Shown one piece after another: positions 1 to 6,092 of a DNA stretch of 6,560 nucleotides (positions within the stretch are counted from its first letter, which is position 1; each line of letters begins with the position of its first letter). A program made the position numbers and the translations under genes. The notes beneath the pieces were generated by a model. That model ran no database searches, was not told where the DNA came from, and was given only the letters and a program-made list of their open reading frames with translations. The DNA lies in contig CAZKDV010000113.1 in assembly GCA_964551645.1 (NCBI GenBank), positions 1-6,560 of the forward strand, given 5' to 3'. This stretch comes from CAZKDV01 sp964551645. GTDB lineage: Bacteria; Bacteroidota; Bacteroidia; Bacteroidales; DTU049.

Positions 1-54
1 ACCCAGGACCCCATCCTTAAAAGGGATGTGCTCTACCTGCTGAGCTACTGAGTC
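1..54 (-). tRNA. trnK: tRNA-Lys (anticodon UUU), 3' part cut off by window start
   Basis: Read on the minus strand from 54 down, the sequence folds as the first three-quarters of a tRNA: a 7-nt 5' acceptor strand GACTCAG (54-48), TA at positions 8-9, a D arm GCTC...GAGC, and an anticodon stem CATCC/GGATG enclosing the 7-nt loop CTTTTAA. This gives anticodon UUU (lysine). It is followed by the variable loop and the first T-stem strand CTGGG. The rest of the T arm and the 3' acceptor strand lie outside the window, so acceptor pairing cannot be checked. The 5' end at 54 is set by counting back from the D arm. It decodes AAA/AAG lysine codons, which are very common in these AT-rich genes. Confidence 0.93.
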
Positions 55-61
55 GGGGGTG

Positions 62-91
62 CAAAATTACTACTTTTTTCTTAATTACAAA
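62..91 (-). promoter_or_regulatory. Bacteroidota-type promoter of the tRNA-Lys gene
   Basis: On the minus strand TAATTTTG (69-62) matches the Bacteroidota -7 consensus TAnnTTTG. A TTTG (91-88) lies 18 nt upstream, matching the -33 element. Transcription would start only a few nucleotides before the tRNA 5' end at 54, so the primary transcript would have almost no leader. The motifs are seen directly; promoter activity is inferred from the consensus. Confidence 0.7.
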
Positions 92-205
92 AAAATCTTT
101 AAAAATATTTGACTTTTTCTTAGATATGCTTAATAATCAATGAGTTTGATTTGACAAAAAAATCATTAAGGACACAAAAACAAACAAATATTGGTAGTAA
201 AATCG

Positions 206-213
206 TAATATTG
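206..213 (+). promoter_or_regulatory. Possible -7 promoter box of the SDR gene
   Basis: TAATATTG differs by one base from TAnnTTTG and lies 21 nt before the ATG at 235, which would leave a leader of about 15-18 nt. No convincing TTTG element is seen at the -33 position, so this is a weak assignment. Confidence 0.35.
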
Positions 214-234
214 CAGTTTTGAAAATCATATATT

Positions 235-1050
235 ATGTTAGAAAAGAAAGTAGTAATTATTACAGGAGCATCATCAGGTATTGGCAAAGCATTGGCTTAT
301 GAGTATAAAAATAGACAATGCAAAATTGTACTTGCTGCAAGAAATATAGAAAAATTAAATGCAATTATCGCCGACATTGCAACTTTCGGAACTGAAGCAA
401 TTGCAGTGCAAGCAGATGTTAGCATAGCAGAAGATTGCGAGAGAATTATAAACAAAACAATTGAACATTTTGGCAGAATTGACATTCTTATCAATAATGC
501 GGGCATCTCTATGCGTGCTTTGTTTTCCGAACTTGACATGCAAGTATTTCATCGCTTAATGGAAACAAATTTTTGGGGAACTGCTTATTGCTCCAAATTT
601 GCTCTACCCTACTTGCTAAAAAGCAAAGGCTCAATTGTTGGAGTTTCATCAATAGCAGGATACCAAGGTTTGCCCGGTCGCACCGCTTATTCTGCATCAA
701 AATCAGCAATGCAAGGTTTTTTAGGAGCATTAAGAGTTGAAAATATACATACAGGATTACATGTTTTAATAGCATGTCCGGGATTTACAGCATCAAATAT
801 TCGAAAAACTGCTTTAGACAAAAAAGGAAATGAACAAGGAGACAGCCCTTTAGAAGAAAAAAAACTAATGACCGCAGAAAAAGTTGCTCTCAAAATAGCA
901 AATGCAGTAGAAAAAAGAAAACGCACATTAGTATTGACCCCTATCGGCAAATTAACTGTTTTTCTCAATAAATTTATTCCTAAATGGGTTGATAAACAAA
1001 CCTATAACACTATGGCAAAGGAAGTGAACTCACCCTTCGGTAAAAACTGA
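235..1050 (+). CDS. SDR family NAD(P)-dependent oxidoreductase
   Basis: Classical short-chain dehydrogenase/reductase of 271 aa, normal for the family; probably a cytosolic alcohol/ketone oxidoreductase. The Rossmann nucleotide-binding motif TGASSGIG is at residues 10-17 and the structural NNAG at 87-90. The catalytic tetrad is complete: N112, S139, Y152 and K156 (YSASK). The PG motif after beta-6 is at 182-183. Arg36 at the end of beta-2 (LAARN) suggests a preference for NADP(H), which is an inference. The C-terminal part after 185 is a substrate-binding region with a basic/hydrophobic tail (about 228-262), and no transmembrane helix is obvious. The substrate cannot be read from the sequence. 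The start is supported by the motif lying 10 residues in and by the nearby -7-like box. No Shine-Dalgarno is present, as usual in this phylum. It stands alone: the minus-strand tRNA is upstream and a 349-bp gap follows. Confidence 0.93.
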   Translation: MLEKKVVIITGASSGIGKALAYEYKNRQCKIVLAARNIEKLNAIIADIATFGTEAIAVQADVSIAEDCERIINKTIEHFGRIDILINNAGISMRALFSELDMQVFHRLMETNFWGTAYCSKFALPYLLKSKGSIVGVSSIAGYQGLPGRTAYSASKSAMQGFLGALRVENIHTGLHVLIACPGFTASNIRKTALDKKGNEQGDSPLEEKKLMTAEKVALKIANAVEKRKRTLVLTPIGKLTVFLNKFIPKWVDKQTYNTMAKEVNSPFGKN

Positions 1051-1150
1051 TAATAGTTTGTATTGTACACGAGAAAACATTTTATTATTCGTCGTCATTT
1101 TGTTTTGACTTTGAGTATCTGCCCAACTTGCCAAAGTAACGAATTTCAAA

Positions 1151-1187
1151 GGTAAACTTCAATCAAAAAATAAACTTTAAGTTTACC
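1151..1187. repeat. Inverted repeat GGTAAACTT ... AAGTTTACC
   Basis: GGTAAACTT (1151-1159) and AAGTTTACC (1179-1187) are perfect 9-bp inverted arms separated by 19 nt. The right arm also lies inside a 13-nt palindrome AAACTT-T-AAGTTT (1172-1184), so two alternative hairpins can form. No U-run follows, so it is not a standard terminator. It could be a regulator-binding site or RNA structure. Confidence 0.6.
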
Positions 1188-1202
1188 GAAAAACATTCAA
1201 TT

Positions 1203-1223
1203 TTTGCCTATCTGGTAGGCAAA
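1203..1223. repeat. Perfect 8-bp stem / 5-nt loop hairpin
   Basis: TTTGCCTA (1203-1210), loop TCTGG, TAGGCAAA (1216-1223). It is the most GC-rich and tightest hairpin in the intergenic stretch. It lacks a T-run on the 3' side in either direction, so it resembles a REP-like or processing hairpin more than an intrinsic terminator. Confidence 0.65.
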
Positions 1224-1377
1224 TAAGCCATTTGCTCCGTCATATAACAAAATAGACTATTATAGACTGTTTTTGATTGTTTTCAAAAATTCACTTGCAA
1301 CTTGGCACAGTAGCGTATCTTGGAACACTTTACAGCCAAAACACTACAAAATTAACCAAAAGTATAAGTTTTTATTT

Positions 1378-1385
1378 TATTTTTG
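1378..1385 (+). promoter_or_regulatory. -7 promoter box of the outer-membrane protein gene
   Basis: TATTTTTG is an exact match to TAnnTTTG and ends 14 nt before the ATG at 1400, so the mRNA leader would be about 10 nt. No clear TTTG is seen around the expected -33 position. Confidence 0.5.
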
Positions 1386-1399
1386 CAAATATTTAATTT

Positions 1400-2143
1400 A
1401 TGAAAAGCACTCTAAAACATATAGCATTATTATGCTGCATTATATTAACAAGCATTAAAAGTGATGCACAAACAGCAGTATTTGGTTTTCAATTTGAGCC
1501 AATTACACCAAGTGCTATGTTCAGAATTAAAACTACAACTATTGAAACCGAAAATGTTGTTTTTTCAATTAATCCCAAAAGTGGATATGCTTTTGGAGCT
1601 TATTTGGCAATCAACATTTCCAAGCGATTTACAGTCGAATCGGGCATTAATAGCATAAATAGAGACTTTTCTATTTTAGCCACCGAAAAGGCTGAATCTC
1701 ACTTATTGGAGTTTAGTGTTGTCAATTTTGAACTTCCCTTATCTTTGACCTATTATGTTCGATTAAGCGAAAAACTATTTATGGGACATACACTCGGTAT
1801 TTCGTTCCAAATCCCTCCTTCGCACTTAATTAGCCGAGAAAATTGGATTGGAACACAAGGCGGCAATTCAGTATTTGAACAATTATCAATTCGCAGATAT
1901 TGGATTGTGCCTACATATAAAGGCGGAGTTGGTTTAGAATATAGAACCGAAAATAGTGGCTCATTTTATGTTGGTCCGACATATCATTTATTTTCGCCTA
2001 TTTACAGCACAAATATATCATATCGCAATGATGGTATAGACGAACATTTCAGAACAAAACCTATTGGTGATTTTTTTGGAATATTGTTAAGATATAATTT
2101 TGCTCCAACTCCTTTTTTGCATAAAAGCAAGAAAAAGCAATAA
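1400..2143 (+). CDS. Outer-membrane beta-barrel protein (hypothetical)
   Basis: Protein of 247 aa beginning with a clear Sec signal peptide: basic start MKSTLKH, hydrophobic core at about 8-18, and a cleavage region SDAQ at 21-24, most likely cut between A23 and Q24. The mature part alternates hydrophobic/aromatic and polar residues in short stretches joined by turns, for example about residues 63-75, 76-90, 104-121, 125-138, 166-182, 187-198 and 223-234. This is the pattern of a small 8-10-strand barrel, as in the 'outer membrane beta-barrel' (PorT-like) families of Bacteroidota. The last strand appears to end at RYNF (231-234). A 13-residue proline/lysine tail APTPFLHKSKKKQ follows, which is unusual because barrels normally end at the last strand. 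No specific function, ligand or partner can be assigned. A TATTTTTG promoter box lies just upstream. It converges with the next gene with a single base between the stop codons. Confidence 0.85.
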   Translation: MKSTLKHIALLCCIILTSIKSDAQTAVFGFQFEPITPSAMFRIKTTTIETENVVFSINPKSGYAFGAYLAINISKRFTVESGINSINRDFSILATEKAESHLLEFSVVNFELPLSLTYYVRLSEKLFMGHTLGISFQIPPSHLISRENWIGTQGGNSVFEQLSIRRYWIVPTYKGGVGLEYRTENSGSFYVGPTYHLFSPIYSTNISYRNDGIDEHFRTKPIGDFFGILLRYNFAPTPFLHKSKKKQ

Positions 2144-2159
2144 ATTATTTTTTCTTTGC
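2127..2159. terminator. Possible bidirectional terminator at convergent gene ends
   Basis: GCAAGAAAAA (2127-2136) can pair with TTTTTCTTTGC (2149-2159), with one bulged T, across a small AT loop. It spans both stop codons, with an A-rich left arm and a T-rich right arm, so it could end transcripts in either direction. The stem is very AT-rich and therefore weak. Confidence 0.3.
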
Positions 2160-3776
2160 AGTTTTTAAAACTAATAAATTCATCGGATTTGCTTGCAATC
2201 CGCTTACATTTTTTCGGACAAAACGAACTACTTGGTCATAATACAAAACAATTGCAGGCGAATCGTCCATAACAATACTGTCTAAATGGCGATATGCTTC
2301 GTATCTCTGTTCATCATCAATAATTTGAATTGCCTGTTCGTAAAGCTCATCAAATTTTGAATTTTTATAATGAGTATAATTTGGACCGGAAGGTGCAAAA
2401 TAGTTGCTATAAAAAAGAGATAAATAATTTTCGGCATCGGGATAATCAGCTATCCAGCTTGCTCTAAAAAACTGCACTTTGCTATTAGCCGTCATTTCTC
2501 GCAAAGTAGCGGGCGGAGTAACATCAATACGAATATTTATGCCAAATTTTCGTGCTTCGTGCTGAATAAATTGACAAATGTCAAGATATGCGGAAGTTGT
2601 TGTAAGCAAAATTGGGGGCAGCCCTTTTCCGTTAGGATAACCCGCCTCAGCTAATAAACTTGATACTTTTTGAGGATTATAATTATATCCATAAGTGCTT
2701 GCACTCTCAAATCCAGGCATAAATGGAGGCACAAAGCCATAAACCCCCGGCACTCCAATAGCATTACGCAAATATCGAATCATTTTTTCTCTATCAAAAC
2801 AATACTGAATTGCTTGTCTAACTCGCTTATCGGCAATGGCTTGGTGATAGCCATCTGATAGCGGATCAAGCTGAAATCCTAAATACTCTGTATTTAGAAA
2901 AGCTTGCGTTTGCAAATAAATATCATTTTCAAATTTTGGTTTCAAATTGCCTTTTTTATCTAATAGTGCATCTTTATAAGAAGCATCAATACCCGAAATT
3001 AAATCAATATTTCCTTTCAGAAAATCCATAAATGCAGTTTGCTTATCAACTATAAAAGTAATGTTCACAGCATTAAGATACGGCAGTCTGTCTCCATTTG
3101 CATCTACTTCAAAATAATTTGGATTTTTCTTCAATACTAACTTTACATTTTCTTTCCAATTAGCAAACTGAAAAGGACCTGTTCCTATAGGATTTTTTCT
3201 AAAATCCTGACCATAAAACTCAAGAGCTTCGTGTGGCACAACAGAACAATATTGCATTGCCAACAAACCTATGAAAGGCGGAAAAGCAGTCTGTAATTTA
3301 ATTTGAAAAACAGTATCATTTATTGCATATAAAGCAGGTTCTCCTTTTGAATCAATTAATAAATTTTGGAAAATCCAAGTTCCCGGAGAAGCTGTTTTTG
3401 GGTCTAAAATTCTTTTGAACGAATATACAAAATCAGAAGCAACTACTATCCTATTTGGAGCTAATGATTTATCGGCATGAAAATACACATCATCTCTCAA
3501 TGTAAAAGTGTAAGTTTTGCCACTATCGGTAATTTGCCACGACTTAGCAATGCAGGCTTGAATGTGCAAAAGTGAGTCAAACTGAACTAATCCATTAAAA
3601 ACTTGATTAACAGCCCAAATATTTGCCAAACTTCTTGCATAAGCAGGATCTAATGATGTAATGTTTGCTACTTCATTATAGTTGAATATTTGCATATCCT
3701 TATATTTATCAACAGGAGACACACAAGATTTGAGCATTAATGCGGAAATAAAAAAAAGCAATATTGTTTTTTTCAT
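2145..3776 (-). CDS. ABC transporter substrate-binding lipoprotein, family 5 (peptide/oligopeptide type)
   Basis: Solute-binding protein of the SBP_bac_5 (OppA/DppA-like) family, 543 aa, a normal length. The N-terminus MKKTILLFFISALMLKSC is a lipoprotein signal with the acylated Cys at 18 (lipobox LKSC), so the protein should be tethered to a membrane facing the periplasm. Family features run in order: an N-terminal LDPAYA segment (43-48); the family signature around 77-100 with AKSW and the YTFTLRDDVYFH core; GTGPF at 198-202; a hinge region with the VRQAIQYCFDREKMI helix (319-333); the NPQKVSSLLAEAGYPNG lobe (367-383); and the WIADYPDAENYL motif (441-452), typical of peptide binders. The ligand is inferred from family membership (di- or oligopeptides) and is not proven. 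No permease or ATPase gene is in the window; the upstream partner is a hydrolase. The ATG overlaps the upstream gene's TGA (ATGA, 3773-3776), implying translational coupling and supporting this start. Confidence 0.92.
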   Translation of the reverse strand: MKKTILLFFISALMLKSCVSPVDKYKDMQIFNYNEVANITSLDPAYARSLANIWAVNQVFNGLVQFDSLLHIQACIAKSWQITDSGKTYTFTLRDDVYFHADKSLAPNRIVVASDFVYSFKRILDPKTASPGTWIFQNLLIDSKGEPALYAINDTVFQIKLQTAFPPFIGLLAMQYCSVVPHEALEFYGQDFRKNPIGTGPFQFANWKENVKLVLKKNPNYFEVDANGDRLPYLNAVNITFIVDKQTAFMDFLKGNIDLISGIDASYKDALLDKKGNLKPKFENDIYLQTQAFLNTEYLGFQLDPLSDGYHQAIADKRVRQAIQYCFDREKMIRYLRNAIGVPGVYGFVPPFMPGFESASTYGYNYNPQKVSSLLAEAGYPNGKGLPPILLTTTSAYLDICQFIQHEARKFGINIRIDVTPPATLREMTANSKVQFFRASWIADYPDAENYLSLFYSNYFAPSGPNYTHYKNSKFDELYEQAIQIIDDEQRYEAYRHLDSIVMDDSPAIVLYYDQVVRFVRKNVSGLQANPMNLLVLKTAKKK

Positions 3777-4534
3777 ACTTCAAAAGTTAATTGGTCGTAA
3801 GCCAAATACACATTTTCGGGTAGCTTTGGTTGCACTTCGCTATATTTACCCAATAAATGACTTATATGCGTTAAATAAGCATAATTTGGTTTTGTTAGTT
3901 TAATTACATCTAAAGCCTGATTTAGTGTAAAATGCGAATGATGCTTTTCATTTCTTAATGAATTAATTATCAACACATCAAGACCTTGCAACAGATTTAT
4001 TGAACTTTCGGGAATAATGTTAGCGTCAGTTATGTATGCAAGATTATCAAAACGATAGCCCAAAATTGATAATTTACCGTGTTTTACCGGAATTGGGATT
4101 ATCCGAACACCATTAATACTAAAAGGAAGATGTTCAATTGTTTTTAATTCAAACTGAGGCACACCCGGATATTTTTTGATGGCAAAAGCATAATCAAAAT
4201 ATTTTTTTATCACTTCAAGCGTTGAAATGTTGCCATAAACAGGCATATCTTTTTTTTGAGAAAAATTATACGCTCTAACATCGTCTAAACCAGCAATGTG
4301 GTCGTGATGAGCATGAGTAAGTAAAACAGCATCAAGTTTTTGAATATTTTGCCTTAACATTTGTGTTCTAAAATCAGGACCTGCATCAATAACAAAACTT
4401 TGATTATTAACTTCGATATGCAAAGATGTCCTCAAACGAACATCTCTTTTGTCGTCCGACTTACAAACACTACATTGACAAGTAAGAACCGGTACACCTT
4501 GCGATGTGCCAGTACCAAGAAAAGTAATTTTCAT
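3773..4534 (-). CDS. PhnP-like metallo-beta-lactamase-fold hydrolase
   Basis: Cytosolic metallohydrolase of 253 aa closely matching the layout of PhnP, the phosphoribosyl 1,2-cyclic phosphate phosphodiesterase. It starts with the family's LGTGTSQGVP (6-15) and has C19, C21 and C24 of a structural zinc site, followed by RDVRLRTS (30-37). The catalytic dinuclear metal ligands are all present: HAHHDH (H74, H76, D78, H79), H152 (VKHG), D170 (TD) and H223. H226, three residues after H223, is the expected fourth ligand of the structural zinc. No other phn (C-P lyase) gene is visible, so the substrate need not be the PhnP one; a cyclic phosphodiester is a reasonable guess. It is the first gene of a two-gene unit with the solute-binding lipoprotein. 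A promoter box sits only 4 nt before its ATG, so its mRNA may be leaderless. Confidence 0.9.
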   Translation of the reverse strand: MKITFLGTGTSQGVPVLTCQCSVCKSDDKRDVRLRTSLHIEVNNQSFVIDAGPDFRTQMLRQNIQKLDAVLLTHAHHDHIAGLDDVRAYNFSQKKDMPVYGNISTLEVIKKYFDYAFAIKKYPGVPQFELKTIEHLPFSINGVRIIPIPVKHGKLSILGYRFDNLAYITDANIIPESSINLLQGLDVLIINSLRNEKHHSHFTLNQALDVIKLTKPNYAYLTHISHLLGKYSEVQPKLPENVYLAYDQLTFEV

Positions 4535-4538
4535 TTAG

Positions 4539-4546
4539 CAAATTTA
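4539..4546 (-). promoter_or_regulatory. -7 promoter box of the hydrolase/SBP operon
   Basis: On the minus strand TAAATTTG (4546-4539) matches TAnnTTTG exactly, and only 4 nt separate it from the ATG at 4534. With normal spacing the transcript would begin at or next to the start codon. No good -33 TTTG is seen. Confidence 0.5.
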
Positions 4547-4689
4547 CATGAAATTAGTATATCTAATAAAGTAAAATGACAGATTTAAATATAACAGCAC
4601 ATTTAAAAAGTCGTTATTAATTTGTATCAAACTTTAATGTATTAATTAACAAATAAATATTTTTCACTTACTTAAATTCAAAAAAGATT

Positions 4690-4697
4690 TATATTTG
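4690..4697 (+). promoter_or_regulatory. -7 promoter box upstream of the methyltransferase
   Basis: TATATTTG matches TAnnTTTG exactly. It lies 105 nt before the ATG at 4803, giving a leader of about 100 nt, much longer than those of the other genes here. No clear -33 partner is found, so the assignment is tentative. Confidence 0.4.
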
Positions 4698-4802
4698 TAC
4701 AAAATAAACTATAACTTTATTCCATTATCGTAAAACTAACGAGTATTTAGCGAACAAAATAGAATAATGTTTATTAATTAAGTTAAATGTAATGTAAGAA
4801 AG

Positions 4803-6092
4803 ATGCTGAATAAAACAAAACATACAATCATAAACGGAGATAGTCGTCAAATGAGTGAACTCAGAAACGAGAGTGTTCATTTGATTGCAACCTCTCCTCC
4901 ATACTGGCAACTAAAAGACTACGGAACAGAAAATCAAATCGGTTTTCACGATGATTATGAAACATACATTAATCATCTAAATTTAACTTGGCAAGAATGT
5001 TATCGGGTTTTACACAAAGGTTGTCGTCTTTGTATAAATATCGGAGACCAATTTGCTCGTTCGACTTATTATGGTCGTTATAAAATTATTCCAATTCACA
5101 CCGAAATTATCAAATTCTGCGAAATGATTGGCTTTGATTTTATGGGACAAATTATTTGGCAAAAAGTTACCACCATGAACACATCGGGAGGTGCAAGTAT
5201 TATGGGAAGCTATCCTAACCCAAGAAATGGAATTGTAAAGTTGGATTTTGAATACATTTTGTTGTTCAAAAAGCAAGGCAACGCACCTAAACCTACAAAA
5301 GAACAAAAAGAAAACTCTGCGATGACCAATGAAGAATGGAATACCTATTTCAACGGGCATTGGTATTTTTCGGGAGCAAAACAAGATAAACATTTGGCAA
5401 TGTTTCCTGAAGAATTGCCACATCGTTTGATTAAAATGTTTTCCTTTCCGGGCGAAACAGTTTTAGACCCATTTATGGGAAGTGGAACAACAGCTTTGGC
5501 TGCAAGAAATTTGAATAGAAATTCTATCGGTTATGAAATAAATCCAGAGTTTATTCCGATTATAAAAGAAAAAATTGGAATATATGATGTTTTTATGAAA
5601 GTTGAAACTGAAATTATAAAACAAGCTAAATTAAATACTGATTTTGAAAAGCGAATAAAGGACTTACCTTATCAATTTGTGGACACACATAAACTAGACA
5701 AGAAAATTGACATTAAGAAAATTCAATACGGCTCTAAAATTGACGCTAAAAGTTCTGGGAAACGAAAAGAATTTTTCTCAGTTAAGGAAATTATAAGTCC
5801 AGAGCTTATTCGTTTAAATAACGATTTAATTATTCGTCTGATTGGTGTTAAACAAAATCCTGAAATCAATGGAAAAGCAATTGAGTATTTAATCAATAAA
5901 GTGCGTGGAAAAAAAGTATTTCTAAAATATGATAAAGTGAAACACGATAATGATAATAATTTAATGGCTTATCTTTATCTCGAAAATAAAACTTTTATAA
6001 ACGCTCATTTATTGAAAGAAAATTTAGTATTGGTAGATAATTCCATTGACTTTAAATATAAATCTAAATTTAATTCAATTTTAACTTTATGA
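4803..6092 (+). CDS. Beta-class (probable N4-cytosine) DNA methyltransferase with C-terminal SNase-like domain
   Basis: S-adenosylmethionine-dependent DNA methyltransferase, 429 aa. Catalytic motif IV, TSPPYW (30-35), comes first; the variable target-recognition region lies in the middle (about 85-198). Motif X-like FPEELPHRLI (201-210), the AdoMet-binding motif I DPFMGSGTT (222-230) and GYEINPEF (243-250) follow. This IV-to-I order defines the beta class (N6_N4_Mtase family), and the SPPY form is typical of N4-cytosine enzymes. The catalytic part ends near 258. A linker of charged residues (about 260-325) leads to residues 326-418, which read like a staphylococcal-nuclease fold: RLIGV (345-349), NPE (352-354), GKAIEYLINKVRGKKVFLKY (357-376), LMAYLY (387-392) and TFINAHLLKENL (397-408). 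Of the nuclease catalytic residues, Arg35 and Glu43 equivalents (R345, E354) may be kept, but the Asp40 and Arg87 positions appear to be K350 and Asn, so nuclease activity is doubtful. The start is supported by IINGDS (9-14), the usual N-terminal beta strand. The downstream gene overlaps by 4 nt. The recognition sequence cannot be predicted. Confidence 0.92.
   Translation: MLNKTKHTIINGDSRQMSELRNESVHLIATSPPYWQLKDYGTENQIGFHDDYETYINHLNLTWQECYRVLHKGCRLCINIGDQFARSTYYGRYKIIPIHTEIIKFCEMIGFDFMGQIIWQKVTTMNTSGGASIMGSYPNPRNGIVKLDFEYILLFKKQGNAPKPTKEQKENSAMTNEEWNTYFNGHWYFSGAKQDKHLAMFPEELPHRLIKMFSFPGETVLDPFMGSGTTALAARNLNRNSIGYEINPEFIPIIKEKIGIYDVFMKVETEIIKQAKLNTDFEKRIKDLPYQFVDTHKLDKKIDIKKIQYGSKIDAKSSGKRKEFFSVKEIISPELIRLNNDLIIRLIGVKQNPEINGKAIEYLINKVRGKKVFLKYDKVKHDNDNNLMAYLYLENKTFINAHLLKENLVLVDNSIDFKYKSKFNSILTL

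Larger units (their letters stand above)
1051..1399. other. Gene-free intergenic stretch with hairpins and short repeats
   Basis: No convincing gene is seen here on either strand. A short open frame from 1273 overlaps the start of the following gene in another frame and has no recognisable content. The stretch contains a 9-bp inverted repeat (1151-1187), a tight 8-bp hairpin (1203-1223), a tandem 10-bp repeat ATAGACTATT/ATAGACTGTT (1252-1271), and an 18-mer seen twice with 3 mismatches (1124-1141 and 1298-1315). It could hold the 3' end of the SDR transcript, an eroded mobile or repeat element, or a small RNA. None of these is established. Confidence 0.6.
4535..4802. other. Divergent intergenic region between the hydrolase operon and the methyltransferase cluster
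   Basis: This 268-bp, very AT-rich stretch has no credible gene. It holds a minus-strand promoter box at 4539-4546 and a plus-strand box at 4690-4697. The 10-mer TATTAATTAA occurs twice (4640-4649 and 4772-4781). A small inverted pair TCGT/ACGA (4728-4731 and 4739-4742) lies in the predicted leader of the methyltransferase. It is also the likely left boundary of the restriction-modification-like cluster, although no direct repeats or integrase mark an insertion point. Confidence 0.55.

Noticed and set aside
1..54. tRNA as an integration (att) site for a mobile element
   Set aside because: The 3' end of the tRNA, where integrases usually act, is outside the window. No integrase gene or repeat of the tRNA end is seen, and the methyltransferase cluster is over 4.7 kb away.
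1203..1223. Intrinsic terminator for the SDR gene
   Set aside because: The stem is good but no T-run follows on either strand, and it sits more than 150 bp after the stop codon.
1273..1458. 61-codon open frame on the plus strand before the outer-membrane protein
   Set aside because: It overlaps the signal-peptide region of the real gene in another frame, has no recognisable motif, and its composition fits translated intergenic sequence.
5010..5423. 137-codon open frame on the minus strand inside the methyltransferase
   Set aside because: It is antisense to the strongly conserved catalytic domain and has no family-like motifs; it is a shadow of the real gene.
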